DNA of 64,000 bases from Fusobacterium ulcerans ATCC 49185 (GTDB taxonomy: Bacteria > Fusobacteriota > Fusobacteriia > Fusobacteriales > Fusobacteriaceae): positions 434,001 to 498,000 of the forward strand of contig NZ_LR215979.1 in NCBI RefSeq assembly GCF_900683735.1, given 5' to 3'. Each line of letters starts with the position of its first letter. Position 1 is the first letter of the stretch. The translations under genes and the position numbers were made by a program. A model generated the notes under the pieces. The model did not search any database. It saw nothing but the letters and a program-made list of their open reading frames with translations, and was not told where the DNA came from. Shown one piece after another: positions 25,504-34,719 of the stretch.

Positions 25504-27762
25504 TTATTTTTCTTTTACACAAAGAACATGATAAACTCCATCAATTACATGAGTACCTTCAGTTTCATGTTCAAATCCTGGAAATGCTTTATCCCATAGA
25601 GATAATGCTTTTAGATATTTAATTTGAGGACTGTTTTCATCTCCAAAATTTTCTCCTGACATAAGCATTGGGATACCAGGTGGATAAGGGATAACAGAGT
25701 TAGCTGTTACTCTTCCTACTAATTTATCAGCTGGGACTAATTCAACTTCCTTACTTACAATTTTATTGTAAGCTTCTCTTGGCAACATTTCAGATTTAGG
25801 AAGAGTCGAATATGCTTCATTTAGAACTTTTCCTGGGTTATTAGCTTTTAGATAAGCAAACATTTCATCTCCTAAATCATGGAATCCCATTTCTCCATAA
25901 TGTTCAGGATGAGCAGCAACTAGTTCAGGAAGTACATCTTTTAATAAAGTGTTATTGTCATAATGTTTTTTGAATGAAAGAAGTACATTTACAAGTGTGC
26001 TCCATTTTCCTTCTGTGATACCCATTGAGAATAGAAACATAACTTGGAAATCTGTTGTTCTTGTAGGAACGATTCCATATTTTGCTAAATAAGCAGAAAC
26101 TAAAGCAGCAGGCACACCTTTTTCAAGAAGTTCTCCATCATCACCCATTCCTGGAGCAAGGATACTAACTTTGATAGGGTCTAACATTGCCCAATTTTCT
26201 GGAAGATTAGCGAATCCGTGCCATTTATCTTCTGGATGCATTATCCAACAGTCTTGTTCTGTAGTAAGAAGTTCAATAGGTGCTTCTTCAAAGTTATATT
26301 CTTTTTTAGTTTTAGGATCAGTTACTTTTTCAGCATTCCAAGGTTTGAAGAACCAGTCATTTTTAGCAGTGAATTCTTTATATAATCTTCCAATTTCTTG
26401 ACGGAATTCAACAGCTTCTTTAACTACTTCTTTTATTAATGATTTACCAGAATTTCCATCCATCATTGCAGCACCAATATCATTTGATACAGCTATTGCA
26501 TATAGTGGAGAAGTTGTGGCATGCATCATATATGATTGATTGAATCTGTCTTCATCAATAGGATTATTACCATTTCTTACATGAATAAATGAAGCTTGTG
26601 ATAAAGCATTTAATAATTTATGAGTTGAATGAGTTGCAAAAACTGTAGATTTATTCTTGTAATCTTTTGGATTTCCTCTCATAGCAAAGTGATCTTTATA
26701 TACTTCATTGAATCTTGCATATCCATACCAAGCTTCATCAAAGTGGATATAATCTGCATTACCTTGGAATATATCTTCAGCTTTTGCAGCATTGTAACAA
26801 ACACCATCATAAGTACAGTTAGTAACTACAACATATTTAGGTGTTACTTCAGTTACTTTTTTCATTTGATCTGGAAGAATAGGTCCGATTATTCCATATC
26901 TATTTCTTGTAGGAGTCATATATACTGGTTTTGCTCCTGTAAGGATAAGTCCTTGTTCAATAGATTTGTGACAGTTTCTGTCAATAAGAGCAGTATCTTC
27001 ATCAGTAAGACATGCTTGGAAAACAGTTCTGTTAGAACCTGATGTACCAACTAATACACTGTAACTTCTATCTGATCCGAATATTCTTGCTATATTTTTT
27101 TCTGATTCTAAGAAAGCACCAGTATGGTCAAGTAGAGAACCTAGACTTGTTCTTTCAATTCCTGTATCTGTTCTAAAAAGATTTTCTCCATAATAGTCAA
27201 AGAATTTTTTACCAATGGCAGTTTTTAAAAATCCAACTCCACCTTGATGTCCTGGAGCTGCCCAAGAGTATTCAGCAACTTTGTTGTAATTGAATACAGC
27301 TTTAGCTAGTGGTGGTAAAAGTGCATCTCTATATTGTTTAATCTCTTCTGAAATACGTTCTCCAATGAAATCAATATCATTTTCCAATATCCATATATAT
27401 TCATCAATAGAGTTTAATGTACATTCATCAAGAGATGATGTAGTATCAGCTTTTTCAGCTAATAAAAATACTGGAACTCCTTCTTGTCTTTCATGCAATA
27501 CAGTAATTAAATTAACAAATTCTTTTTCTTTTTCAATAGATTTTTTATTGATATCCCAATCTACAAGCAAACAGTCTATTGATTTATTAATAGCTGCCTC
27601 TTCAGCTGCTTCTTTGAAGTTTTTCACTTCTATTACTTCAATTCCTCTTTCTCTTAAATCATTTTTTAAAAGAGCAATTCTTTTAGTTACAGGTGAATCT
27701 TCGTTTAAAAAGCTGTTTTGAATAACAACAGTAGTATATTTTTGACCTTCTAAACTTTTCAT
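25504..27762 (-). CDS. adiA: biodegradative arginine decarboxylase, AdiA type
   Basis: Converts arginine plus a proton to agmatine and CO2 in the cytoplasm, a classical acid-resistance reaction. 752 residues, close to the AdiA length. It has an N-terminal receiver-like wing domain (1 to about 130), then the PLP core with SWAAPGHQGGVGF, HFDEAWYGYARF and the PLP-lysine in THSTHKLLNALSQASFIHV. This last block matches AdiA rather than the lysine (CadA) or ornithine (SpeC) versions as I recall them. The C-terminal SVIPYPPGIPMLMSGE is also typical. Strong RBS AGGAGG. Divergent from the antiporter/histidine decarboxylase pair. Confidence 0.88.
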   Translation of the reverse strand: MKSLEGQKYTTVVIQNSFLNEDSPVTKRIALLKNDLRERGIEVIEVKNFKEAAEEAAINKSIDCLLVDWDINKKSIEKEKEFVNLITVLHERQEGVPVFLLAEKADTTSSLDECTLNSIDEYIWILENDIDFIGERISEEIKQYRDALLPPLAKAVFNYNKVAEYSWAAPGHQGGVGFLKTAIGKKFFDYYGENLFRTDTGIERTSLGSLLDHTGAFLESEKNIARIFGSDRSYSVLVGTSGSNRTVFQACLTDEDTALIDRNCHKSIEQGLILTGAKPVYMTPTRNRYGIIGPILPDQMKKVTEVTPKYVVVTNCTYDGVCYNAAKAEDIFQGNADYIHFDEAWYGYARFNEVYKDHFAMRGNPKDYKNKSTVFATHSTHKLLNALSQASFIHVRNGNNPIDEDRFNQSYMMHATTSPLYAIAVSNDIGAAMMDGNSGKSLIKEVVKEAVEFRQEIGRLYKEFTAKNDWFFKPWNAEKVTDPKTKKEYNFEEAPIELLTTEQDCWIMHPEDKWHGFANLPENWAMLDPIKVSILAPGMGDDGELLEKGVPAALVSAYLAKYGIVPTRTTDFQVMFLFSMGITEGKWSTLVNVLLSFKKHYDNNTLLKDVLPELVAAHPEHYGEMGFHDLGDEMFAYLKANNPGKVLNEAYSTLPKSEMLPREAYNKIVSKEVELVPADKLVGRVTANSVIPYPPGIPMLMSGENFGDENSPQIKYLKALSLWDKAFPGFEHETEGTHVIDGVYHVLCVKEK

Positions 27763-27982
27763 TTTAATCCTCCTTATATATTTTCAAAATCAAGTTCATG
27801 TGATATTTTAAATTTTTTCTCATAAACTTCTCATGTCATAGTCATACAGATAAAAAAAAGATTTCCTTTTAAAAAAAATAAAAAAATTTAAAAAAGGAAA
27901 AAATAAATTTTTTAGAATACCCATTTTAGAAACAATTGGAAACAATAAAAGTTTTAAAAAGAAAATTTAAAGGAGGAGTTAT
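27763..27982. other. divergent adiA / antiporter intergenic region
   Basis: 220 very A+T-rich bases. An imperfect TTTCCTTTT/AAAAAGGAAA hairpin lies near 27870-27904. No promoter with good -35 and -10 boxes and no operator could be named with confidence. Confidence 0.4.
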
Positions 27983-29467
27983 ATGAGTACTGAAAATAGT
28001 AGTACATCAAATACTACTAATACTAAAAAACTAGGTGTTATTGCACTTGCAGGTCTTGTTATTAGTGCTATGATTGGAGGAGGTGTTTATAATCTTCCAC
28101 AAAATATGGCACAATCAGCATCAGCAGGGGCTGTTGGGGTTGCTTGGATAATAACAGGTATAGGAATGTATTTTTTAACTAATACTTTTAGAGTACTATC
28201 AACAGTTGTTCCTGATGCTAAGTCTGGGATATATAGTTATGCAAGATTAGGATTTGGTAAATTTGTAGGATTTTTGATGGCATGGGGATATTGGCTTTCA
28301 GCTATATTTGCCAATGTAGGTTATGCAATTTTACTTATGGATTCTTTAAATTATTTCTTTCCACCACATTTTAAAGGAGGAAATAATCTTCCATCAGTAA
28401 TTGGAGGTTCTATTTTAATATGGTTAATGTATTTTATGATAATGGCTGGTGTTCGTCAAGCAACTAGTATTAATACTATAGGAACAATAGCAAAATTAGT
28501 TCCAATTGCTGTATTTATTCTAGTATGTTTATTTGTATTTAAAATTTCTATGTTCCATACAAATTTTTGGGGAGATGAAACAATAAAATCTCTTCATGAT
28601 GTAGATTTAGGAAATTTAGGAGGACAAATAAAAAGTACAATGCTTGTAACATTATGGTCTTTTATTGGGATAGAAGGAGCAGTTGTTATTTCAGATAGAG
28701 CTGAAAGTCAAGCAGCAGTAAGTAAAGCTACATTAATAGGATTTTTATTATGTTGGTTATCATATGTAGCTATTTCAATGCTTCCATTTGGAACTTTATC
28801 TCAAGGTGAATTATCAGTATTGGCACCACCATCTTCTGCCTCTATACTTGCAGATATAGTTGGAAAATGGGGTAGCTGGTTTATGAATGCAGGAGTAATA
28901 ATTGCACTATTAAGTTCATGGCTTGTTTGGACAATGCTTTTAGCTGAACTTCCATATGCTTGTGCTAAAGACGGAACTTTTCCTAAAATTTTTGCCAAAG
29001 TAAATAAAAATGGAACTCCATCTTTCTCACTTTTAGTATCAAGTATAGGTATGCAAATAACTATGATATTTGTATATTTTGCTAGTAATGCATGGAATGT
29101 AATGTTAAGTATTACAGGAGTTATGATACTTCCTGCCTATATAGCTTCAACTCTTTATTTATGGAAAATGTGTGCAAAAGGGCAATTTCCTAAAGGGACT
29201 AATATAAAAGAAAAAACTGCACTTATTACAGGAGTTTTGGGAAGTATTTATGGAGCATGGCTTATTTATGCTGCTGGATTAAAATATTTAGTAATGGCTA
29301 GTATTCTATTTGCCATTGGAATATTAGTTTTTGATAAAGCTCGTAAAGAAAATAAAGCACCAAATGAAAGTAGTTTTACTAATGTAGAAAAAATATTGGC
29401 AATAGGGTTGACAATAATAGCAATAATAGCTTTATTCCTATTAATTACTAAAAGAGTCAGTCTTTAG
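27983..29467 (+). CDS. basic amino acid/amine antiporter (APC family), probable histidine/histamine exchanger
   Basis: 494 residues, about 12 hydrophobic segments. The first helix carries LAGLVISAMIGGGVYNLPQNMA, typical of the ArcD/HdcP/YdgI antiporter branch. It lies 34 bases upstream of the pyruvoyl histidine decarboxylase gene, so exchange of histidine for histamine is the best guess. Arginine/agmatine exchange for the divergent AdiA is the alternative. RBS AAAGGAGGAG. The product makes the decarboxylation electrogenic and removes the amine. Confidence 0.8.
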   Translation: MSTENSSTSNTTNTKKLGVIALAGLVISAMIGGGVYNLPQNMAQSASAGAVGVAWIITGIGMYFLTNTFRVLSTVVPDAKSGIYSYARLGFGKFVGFLMAWGYWLSAIFANVGYAILLMDSLNYFFPPHFKGGNNLPSVIGGSILIWLMYFMIMAGVRQATSINTIGTIAKLVPIAVFILVCLFVFKISMFHTNFWGDETIKSLHDVDLGNLGGQIKSTMLVTLWSFIGIEGAVVISDRAESQAAVSKATLIGFLLCWLSYVAISMLPFGTLSQGELSVLAPPSSASILADIVGKWGSWFMNAGVIIALLSSWLVWTMLLAELPYACAKDGTFPKIFAKVNKNGTPSFSLLVSSIGMQITMIFVYFASNAWNVMLSITGVMILPAYIASTLYLWKMCAKGQFPKGTNIKEKTALITGVLGSIYGAWLIYAAGLKYLVMASILFAIGILVFDKARKENKAPNESSFTNVEKILAIGLTIIAIIALFLLITKRVSL

Positions 29468-29501
29468 AGCATAGATTAAATTAAAATTCGGAGGTTTTAC
29501 A

Positions 29502-30431
29502 ATGGAAAAAGAAACTAAAGTACGTGCACCAAGAATTGATAAGACTGCAATAAGTCCTTATGAAAATTATTGTGATGGATATGGAGCTCCAGGAGCTCAA
29601 GGAAATGGATATATTTCTGTATTAAAAGTATCTGTAGGAACTGTAGAAAAGACTGATGACTTTTTATTAGATGGTATAGTATCTTATGACAGAGCTGAAA
29701 TAAATGATGCCTATGTAGGACAAATAAATATGCTTACTGCCTCATCTTTCTGTGGAATAGCAGGACAAGTATGGGGGCATGATTTAGCAGCTCATGATGA
29801 TGTTGCAGCTAAAAAAATTCAACCAGTTTTAGAAGCTATACAATTTGATGGCTCTAAATTGCCTGTATATGATGCAAAACCATTATTAGAAGCAGGAATG
29901 GAACTTTTTGGTGTTGAAAAAGAAAGAAGATTTACACTTGTTCCAGGGGCACATACTATTTGTGCAAATAAAGGAGTTACTGCATACAGACCTAAAGAAG
30001 ACAGACCATTAAAAGAAGGAGAAGCTTATGGAGTATGGTGTTTCATAGCTTTATCACTTTCTGCAGACAGAGATAACTGTGCAGATTTATTTATAGAAGA
30101 TGCTGGATTATGGACTAAAAATGATAATGCAGAAGAATTAAAAGAATTTTTGGAAGAACACAGAAAATCAGTTGCCTGGTCAGTAGTAAGCTGTGGACAA
30201 GATTCAGATGTATTATTTGAAAGAACTTATGTAGGATTTGCTTATACTATAATGAAACCAGGAGAAATTGGAACATCTTTAACATGTGCTCCATATGTAA
30301 GCCTTGCAAGAAATGCTGTACCAACAAATGGATTTAATTCTTTGAATGAAATGACATTGACAGAATGGCTAAAAGATATGAAATTTGATTCACTTGCAGA
30401 AAAAAGAAAAAACTCTTGCTGCAGCAAATAA
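29502..30431 (+). CDS. hdcA: histidine decarboxylase, pyruvoyl-dependent proenzyme
   Basis: Converts histidine to histamine plus CO2. 309 residues, like the Lactobacillus 30a enzyme. The proenzyme self-cleaves between two serines to create the pyruvoyl cofactor: TASSF places them at Ser81-Ser82 here. Surrounding landmarks match: DKTAISPYENY near 13, IGNGY-like QGNGY (33-37), DGIVSYDRAE (57-66), YGVWCFIALS, and a GFAYTIMKPGEIG segment. The C-terminus ends in the unusual CCSK. No hdcB-like maturation gene is adjacent. A terminator follows. Confidence 0.93.
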   Translation: MEKETKVRAPRIDKTAISPYENYCDGYGAPGAQGNGYISVLKVSVGTVEKTDDFLLDGIVSYDRAEINDAYVGQINMLTASSFCGIAGQVWGHDLAAHDDVAAKKIQPVLEAIQFDGSKLPVYDAKPLLEAGMELFGVEKERRFTLVPGAHTICANKGVTAYRPKEDRPLKEGEAYGVWCFIALSLSADRDNCADLFIEDAGLWTKNDNAEELKEFLEEHRKSVAWSVVSCGQDSDVLFERTYVGFAYTIMKPGEIGTSLTCAPYVSLARNAVPTNGFNSLNEMTLTEWLKDMKFDSLAEKRKNSCCSK

Positions 30432-30468
30432 TCAAAAAATAATATAAAATTGAAAATATAATTATATT

Positions 30469-30494
30469 GAGGAGGCTTGTCCTCCTCTTTTTGT
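30469..30494 (+). terminator. Rho-independent terminator after hdcA
   Basis: GAGGAGG (30469-30475) pairs with CCTCCTC (30481-30487), followed by a T run. Confidence 0.8.
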
Positions 30495-30554
30495 TGTAAA
30501 TTAAAAAAATAAATTATATAATAAGAAAATTAATATTTTTCTAGGGGTGAAAAA

Positions 30555-31076
30555 ATGAAAAAGAAAATTATTGAAACTGACAGATTATTTTTTAGTACAT
30601 GGGAAGAAAATGATTTGAAATATGCATATGAACTTTGGGGAGATTCAGAAGTAACTAAATTAATAACTGCTTCTGGAAAAATGAATGAAGAAGAGATAAA
30701 AAATAGGCTGAAAAAAGAAATAGAAAATTATGAAAAATATGGAATACAATATTTTCCGTTATATTTAAAAGAAAATGAAGTATTTGTAGGATGTTGTGGA
30801 TTAAGACCATATAATATTGAAAAAAATATACTGGAAATGGGAATACATATAAAAAAAGAATATTGGGGAAAAGGAATAGCTTTAGAGGCATGTGAAAAAA
30901 TAATAAAATATGCCTTTGAAACTTTCAAGGTTTCATCTCTTTTTGCAGGGCATAACCCTAAAAACTTTGGGTCAGCCCATTTGATAAAGAAGCTGGGGTT
31001 CATTTACTTGAGAGATGAATACTATCTACCAACAGGTTTGTATCATCCATCATATATTTATGAGAAAAAAATGTAA
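30555..31076 (+). CDS. GNAT family N-acetyltransferase (RimJ/RimL type)
   Basis: 173 residues. Opens with IIETDRLFFSTWEENDLKYAYELW, has GCCGLRPY strand, the acetyl-CoA loop YWGKGIALEACEKI near residue 110 and the HNPKNFGSAHLIKKLGF block typical of the family. Substrate unknown. RBS AGGGG 7 bases before the ATG. It sits alone between a terminator and the M20 gene 76 bases on. Confidence 0.85.
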   Translation: MKKKIIETDRLFFSTWEENDLKYAYELWGDSEVTKLITASGKMNEEEIKNRLKKEIENYEKYGIQYFPLYLKENEVFVGCCGLRPYNIEKNILEMGIHIKKEYWGKGIALEACEKIIKYAFETFKVSSLFAGHNPKNFGSAHLIKKLGFIYLRDEYYLPTGLYHPSYIYEKKM

Positions 31077-31152
31077 AAAAATCTTTACATATCAAAAAAA
31101 TGGAGTATTATATTAAATAATTATTATTTAAAACAGATTAGGGGGAATGAGG

Positions 31153-32328
31153 ATGGAAAATAAATTAAAAAATGCTTTTGAATTTATTGAAAAAGAAGAA
31201 AAAGTAATGAAAAAATTATGGTTTGATTTATGTAGAATAGAAAGTCAATCTTCTGATAGAGAAGGAATAAATGAAGCTGTCGAATTTTTAGAAAAAAATC
31301 TTAAAGATTTTGGAATGAAAACGCAGGTATTTGATTATGGCAGTGGAGGAAATAGTATAACTGCATACTTTGATAATGGAAGTAAAGAACTTGAAACAAT
31401 TATAATAGGACATTTAGATACTGTTCACAAAAAAGGAAGCTTTGGAGAAGAAGTAATAAAAGTAGATGAGGAGAATGATATGGTTTATGGACCTGGAGTT
31501 CTTGATTGTAAAGGTGGAGTTGTAATAGGTGCTTTTGTTGCAAGAGTTTTAAATCATATTGGACATGATAAATTGATAAAACTTGCGTATTCAGGAGATG
31601 AGGAAGTAGGACATCAACCTACTAATGGAAAAGGAAAAGAATTCTTCTTGGAAGAAGCAAAAGGATTCAAAACAGCTATAGATTGTGAAACAGGTTTTAC
31701 AGATGGAAGAATAGTAGTAGGGAGAAAAGGAGCAGCAAGATTTCAAATTATAATTCAAGGAAAGGGAGCTCATGCAGGAAATGAACCTGAAAATGGTATA
31801 AGTGCAATCAAAGAAGCTGCCTATAAAATCCTTAGAATAGAAGAAGAAAATGACTATAATAATACTCATTATAATGTAGGAATAATCAATGGAGGAACTA
31901 ATGTAGGAAGTATTCCTGAAAATTGCACATTAACTATTGATGTAAGATATAGAAAAGCTGCTGATATAAAGGAAATAAGAGAATTTTTAAATAGAATAAC
32001 AGAAAAATCATATGTAAAGGGAACAAAGTCAGAATTAAAAGAGATACTTATTTTCGATTCTATGGATGAAACAGAAGAAAATAAAAGATTATTTGAAATA
32101 GTAAAAGATACCTCTGAAAAATTAGATTTAGGAATACCTTATCCTTGCTTTCTTGGTGGAGGATCAGATGCAGCATATACAGTAGCTTTAGGAATTCCTA
32201 CTATTTGTGCAATGGGAGTACAAGGATATGAAAATCATACAATAAGAGAAAGAGCTGTGATAAGTTCTTTTGTTGAAAGAACAAAACTTATTGTAGCTTC
32301 TATATTGTCACTACCAGAAACAATTTAA
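31153..32328 (+). CDS. M20 family metallo-hydrolase (ArgE/DapE/CPG2 type)
   Basis: 391 residues, cytoplasmic di-zinc amidohydrolase or peptidase. Metal-site motifs: GHLDTVH near residue 84, GPGVLDCKGG near 115, the catalytic SGDEEVGH near 150, and GGGSDAAY near 340. A dimerisation insert runs from about 185 to 295. The substrate cannot be distinguished among carboxypeptidase, deacetylase and desuccinylase choices. Start ATG 31153 is preferred, 7 bases after the G-rich RBS AGGGGG; ATG 31147 is too close to it. Confidence 0.85.
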   Translation: MENKLKNAFEFIEKEEKVMKKLWFDLCRIESQSSDREGINEAVEFLEKNLKDFGMKTQVFDYGSGGNSITAYFDNGSKELETIIIGHLDTVHKKGSFGEEVIKVDEENDMVYGPGVLDCKGGVVIGAFVARVLNHIGHDKLIKLAYSGDEEVGHQPTNGKGKEFFLEEAKGFKTAIDCETGFTDGRIVVGRKGAARFQIIIQGKGAHAGNEPENGISAIKEAAYKILRIEEENDYNNTHYNVGIINGGTNVGSIPENCTLTIDVRYRKAADIKEIREFLNRITEKSYVKGTKSELKEILIFDSMDETEENKRLFEIVKDTSEKLDLGIPYPCFLGGGSDAAYTVALGIPTICAMGVQGYENHTIRERAVISSFVERTKLIVASILSLPETI

Positions 32329-32418
32329 TAAATAAAAAAGAGCTGATTAACAGCTATTGATAAAACATAATTAACTAATAAATTGAATTAGAGCATTTGC
32401 TATACAGAGTACAAAGTA

Positions 32419-32458
32419 AATGGGTATATTGTCTAGGGGGCGATATACCCATTTTATT
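32419..32458 (+). terminator. probable terminator
   Basis: AATGGGTATAT (32419-32429) pairs perfectly with ATATACCCATT (32443-32453), followed by a T-rich stretch. It lies about 90 bases after the M20 gene. Confidence 0.65.
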
Positions 32459-32459
32459 A

Positions 32460-32675
32460 TGCAACAGAATATTTATTCATTGAATTTCCATAATATAAAT
32501 TTCATTATTTGTAATAAATGAAAAGCCACAGGACAGCATGAAGCTTTATTTTCCTCTTCTCAAACTTTAAAATGAATATTATTTCATATTTTATTATAGC
32601 GACTGCAGCTTTTTCTATCGATGTGAATAATACTTTTAAAAATATTGCAGATATAAATTCTGCAATATTTTTTAT
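32460..32675 (+). ncRNA. candidate small transcript ending in a perfect intrinsic terminator
   Basis: AAATATTGCAGA (32640-32651) and TCTGCAATATTT (32659-32670) form a perfect 12-bp stem with a 7-base loop and a T run. No supported gene precedes it inside this gap, so something short is probably transcribed. A 77-residue ORF (32572-32805) runs straight through the hairpin and is not accepted as a gene, although its first 18 codons vaguely resemble an MntP-like first helix. A weak TTGAAT...CATTAT pair lies upstream. Confidence 0.3.
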
Positions 32676-33190
32676 AAAAATTTTACTTTTTATTTGGCAT
32701 TTTAAGATTTTTATATGGTATATACACTATTTTTCAAAAACAGATATTATAATAATTTATGAAATTCATACTTTAGGTAAGTTTTTTTATACTTTTTTTA
32801 ATTAAAAATTAAAATATAAAATTCTAAAATGTAACTTATTGTTTGAGTTATTAATCAATATTTTATGAACTTAATATAGATAAAATGTATTTTTTTTTTA
32901 AAAGTTTAGTAATAAGATAACAATAAAAATATTTTATATTGATTTTTAGTGAGTTTATTTTACGGTTGTTATGTAAAAATGTGACAAATTTGTGTCAGAT
33001 ATACAAAAAAAAATATACATAAAAATATTGAAATAAAAAAAATTCTATCTTATATTAAATGTAGTGCTTGTCTATATACGTAAATAATAGCTTATAAATT
33101 AATGAAATTAAGATATAAAAGAGGAATATATATATTTCTTGCCTTTTTCACATAGATTTCATCAGAATTTATTATATTAATAGTGTAGAA
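32676..33190. other. A+T-rich intergenic stretch upstream of the first porin
   Basis: About 500 bases without a supported ORF. Frequent stops in all frames and long A/T runs. Promoters for the porin should lie near its end but none is clear enough to call. Confidence 0.5.
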
Positions 33191-33197
33191 AACAAAA

Positions 33198-33290
33198 AAT
33201 TATGAGAGTTGCTAATTATCTCATAATTATTTTTCTCTTAATTTAAAGTTATAAGAATGTGACAATTTCCCAGGTTGCCATATTCTTATA
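33198..33290 (+). promoter_or_regulatory. two-hairpin 5' leader of porin 1
   Basis: Hairpin 1: AATTATGAGA/TCTCATAATT, 10 bp, loop GTTGCTAATTA. Hairpin 2: TATAAGAATGTGACAA/TTGCCATATTCTTATA, 16 positions with one mismatch and one G-U, loop TTTCCCAGG. The start codon lies 31 bases after hairpin 2. The second porin gene has the same architecture with different stems but the same loop sequences. Confidence 0.6.
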
Positions 33291-33321
33291 CTTTATATAA
33301 CAAATACTAGGGGGTATTTTT

Positions 33322-34431
33322 ATGAAAAAATCTTTATTATTAGTTGGTGCATTTTTAACAGTTGCAGCAATGGCACAGGCAAAAGAAATAGTTCCTGCTC
33401 CAGTTGTTGTAGAAGAAGCACCAGTACAAGTTGTAGAAAAAGAAGTTATTGTTTACAGAGACAGAGAACCACAAGGATTCAGACCAAATGGATATGTTGA
33501 TTTACAATATAGATATTATGGAGAAGCTGAAGAACTTAACTACAAAAATGATGGTGTAAATAATAACTATGGAAGAACACAGTTAATGGGAAGAATTAAT
33601 ATGACAGAGAAACAATCTTTGGAATATAGAATCAGAACATATAACGACTGGAATTCTTCATCTAATGAAAAGCAAAGAGGAAAAGATGGTACTCAAACAA
33701 GATTGAGATACTTCTATGATCATGGAAATTTAGGAGATTCTAATGTAGATTTAACATCTAGAATAGAATACAGAAAAGAGGCAGACAATGATGCACAATC
33801 ATTAGAATATCAAGCAAGATTTAATTTTGCAGATTATTTATTTAATAATGATTTTGTAAAAACTACTGACTTTACAATTGCTCCTAAATATAAATATTAT
33901 TGGGCATCTAACAGTGATGATTATCAAAATAGACTAGGAATAGACTTATTCACAATGCATCAATTCCCATTAGGATTCTCATTTGAATTTAACTTATATG
34001 GAGATCAATATTTTTATGGACAACGTCAATATACTAGCAGCCATAGTACAGTTAAAGACAACACAGGATTAACAATGGAAGCTTACTTATACAATACAAC
34101 TAACTTATATACAAATGATAAAGTAGATGTAGATTTCTATTTTGAAGGTGGATATGATCCATACAACTGGAATTCAGAAAAAGTGTTAAGAACAGCTATA
34201 TCTAAAGATGATAAGTTAAAAAATGATCCTACAAATTATACTTACAATGATAATACTTATGAATTATATGCTTATCCACAAATTATAACAACTTATAAAG
34301 TTAGCCCTAACTTTAATGTATATGCCTCACTAGGAGCAGAATATAGAAACTGGGCAAATATAAATCAAAAAAGTGCTAAAGACTGGAGATGGCAACCAAC
34401 AGCTGTTGTAGGATTTAAGACAACTTTTTAA
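33322..34431 (+). CDS. FomA-like outer-membrane porin 1
   Basis: 369 residues. Signal peptide (MKKSLLLVGAFLTVAAMAQA, cleavage after AQA at residue 20), then a Pro/Val/Glu-rich linker ending in VEKEVIVYRDR that precedes a FRPNGYVDLQYRYYGE first strand. The rest alternates aromatic and polar residues as in beta-barrels, and it ends in Phe (VVGFKTTF), the outer-membrane insertion signal. A major diffusion porin is the likely role. RBS AGGGGGT. Next to a paralogue (34720-35814) sharing the whole N-terminal region; a terminator separates them. Confidence 0.85.
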   Translation: MKKSLLLVGAFLTVAAMAQAKEIVPAPVVVEEAPVQVVEKEVIVYRDREPQGFRPNGYVDLQYRYYGEAEELNYKNDGVNNNYGRTQLMGRINMTEKQSLEYRIRTYNDWNSSSNEKQRGKDGTQTRLRYFYDHGNLGDSNVDLTSRIEYRKEADNDAQSLEYQARFNFADYLFNNDFVKTTDFTIAPKYKYYWASNSDDYQNRLGIDLFTMHQFPLGFSFEFNLYGDQYFYGQRQYTSSHSTVKDNTGLTMEAYLYNTTNLYTNDKVDVDFYFEGGYDPYNWNSEKVLRTAISKDDKLKNDPTNYTYNDNTYELYAYPQIITTYKVSPNFNVYASLGAEYRNWANINQKSAKDWRWQPTAVVGFKTTF

Positions 34432-34465
34432 ACTTTAAAAGTCTAGAATTTTATATAAAAGGAAG

Positions 34466-34492
34466 AACTCTTTTATTAAAAAGAGTTTTTTC
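34466..34492 (+). terminator. Rho-independent terminator after porin 1
   Basis: AACTCTTTT (34466-34474) pairs with AAAAGAGTT (34479-34487), followed by a T run. Confidence 0.8.
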
Positions 34493-34562
34493 TGTTGATA
34501 AACACTAATAAAACATATTCTCTTCACTTTTCTATATTATATTCTTTGTATAAGAGAAATAT

Positions 34563-34652
34563 TATAAAAGTTGCTAATCTTTTATATATTATTGCTCTTC
34601 CCAAGAATGAGATGATGATTTACCAGTTTCCCAGATTAGGTAAATTGTCATC
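34563..34652 (+). promoter_or_regulatory. two-hairpin 5' leader of porin 2
   Basis: Hairpin 1: TATAAAAG/CTTTTATA with loop TTGCTAAT. Hairpin 2: GATGATGATTTACC/GGTAAATTGTCATC, 14 pairs counting two G-U, with loop AGTTTCCCAGATTA. The loop cores TTGCTAAT and TTTCCCAG are identical to those upstream of porin 1, while the stems differ. Confidence 0.6.
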
Positions 34653-34719
34653 TTTAATGTGAATTATTATATATTTCGATATATATAATTTAAAATATAG
34701 AAAATAGGGGGTATTTTTT

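Noticed and set aside
32572-32805. 77-codon ORF on the plus strand
   Set aside because: It runs through a perfect intrinsic terminator, has no convincing RBS, and only its first 18 codons resemble anything. Kept only as a remark under the small-transcript candidate.
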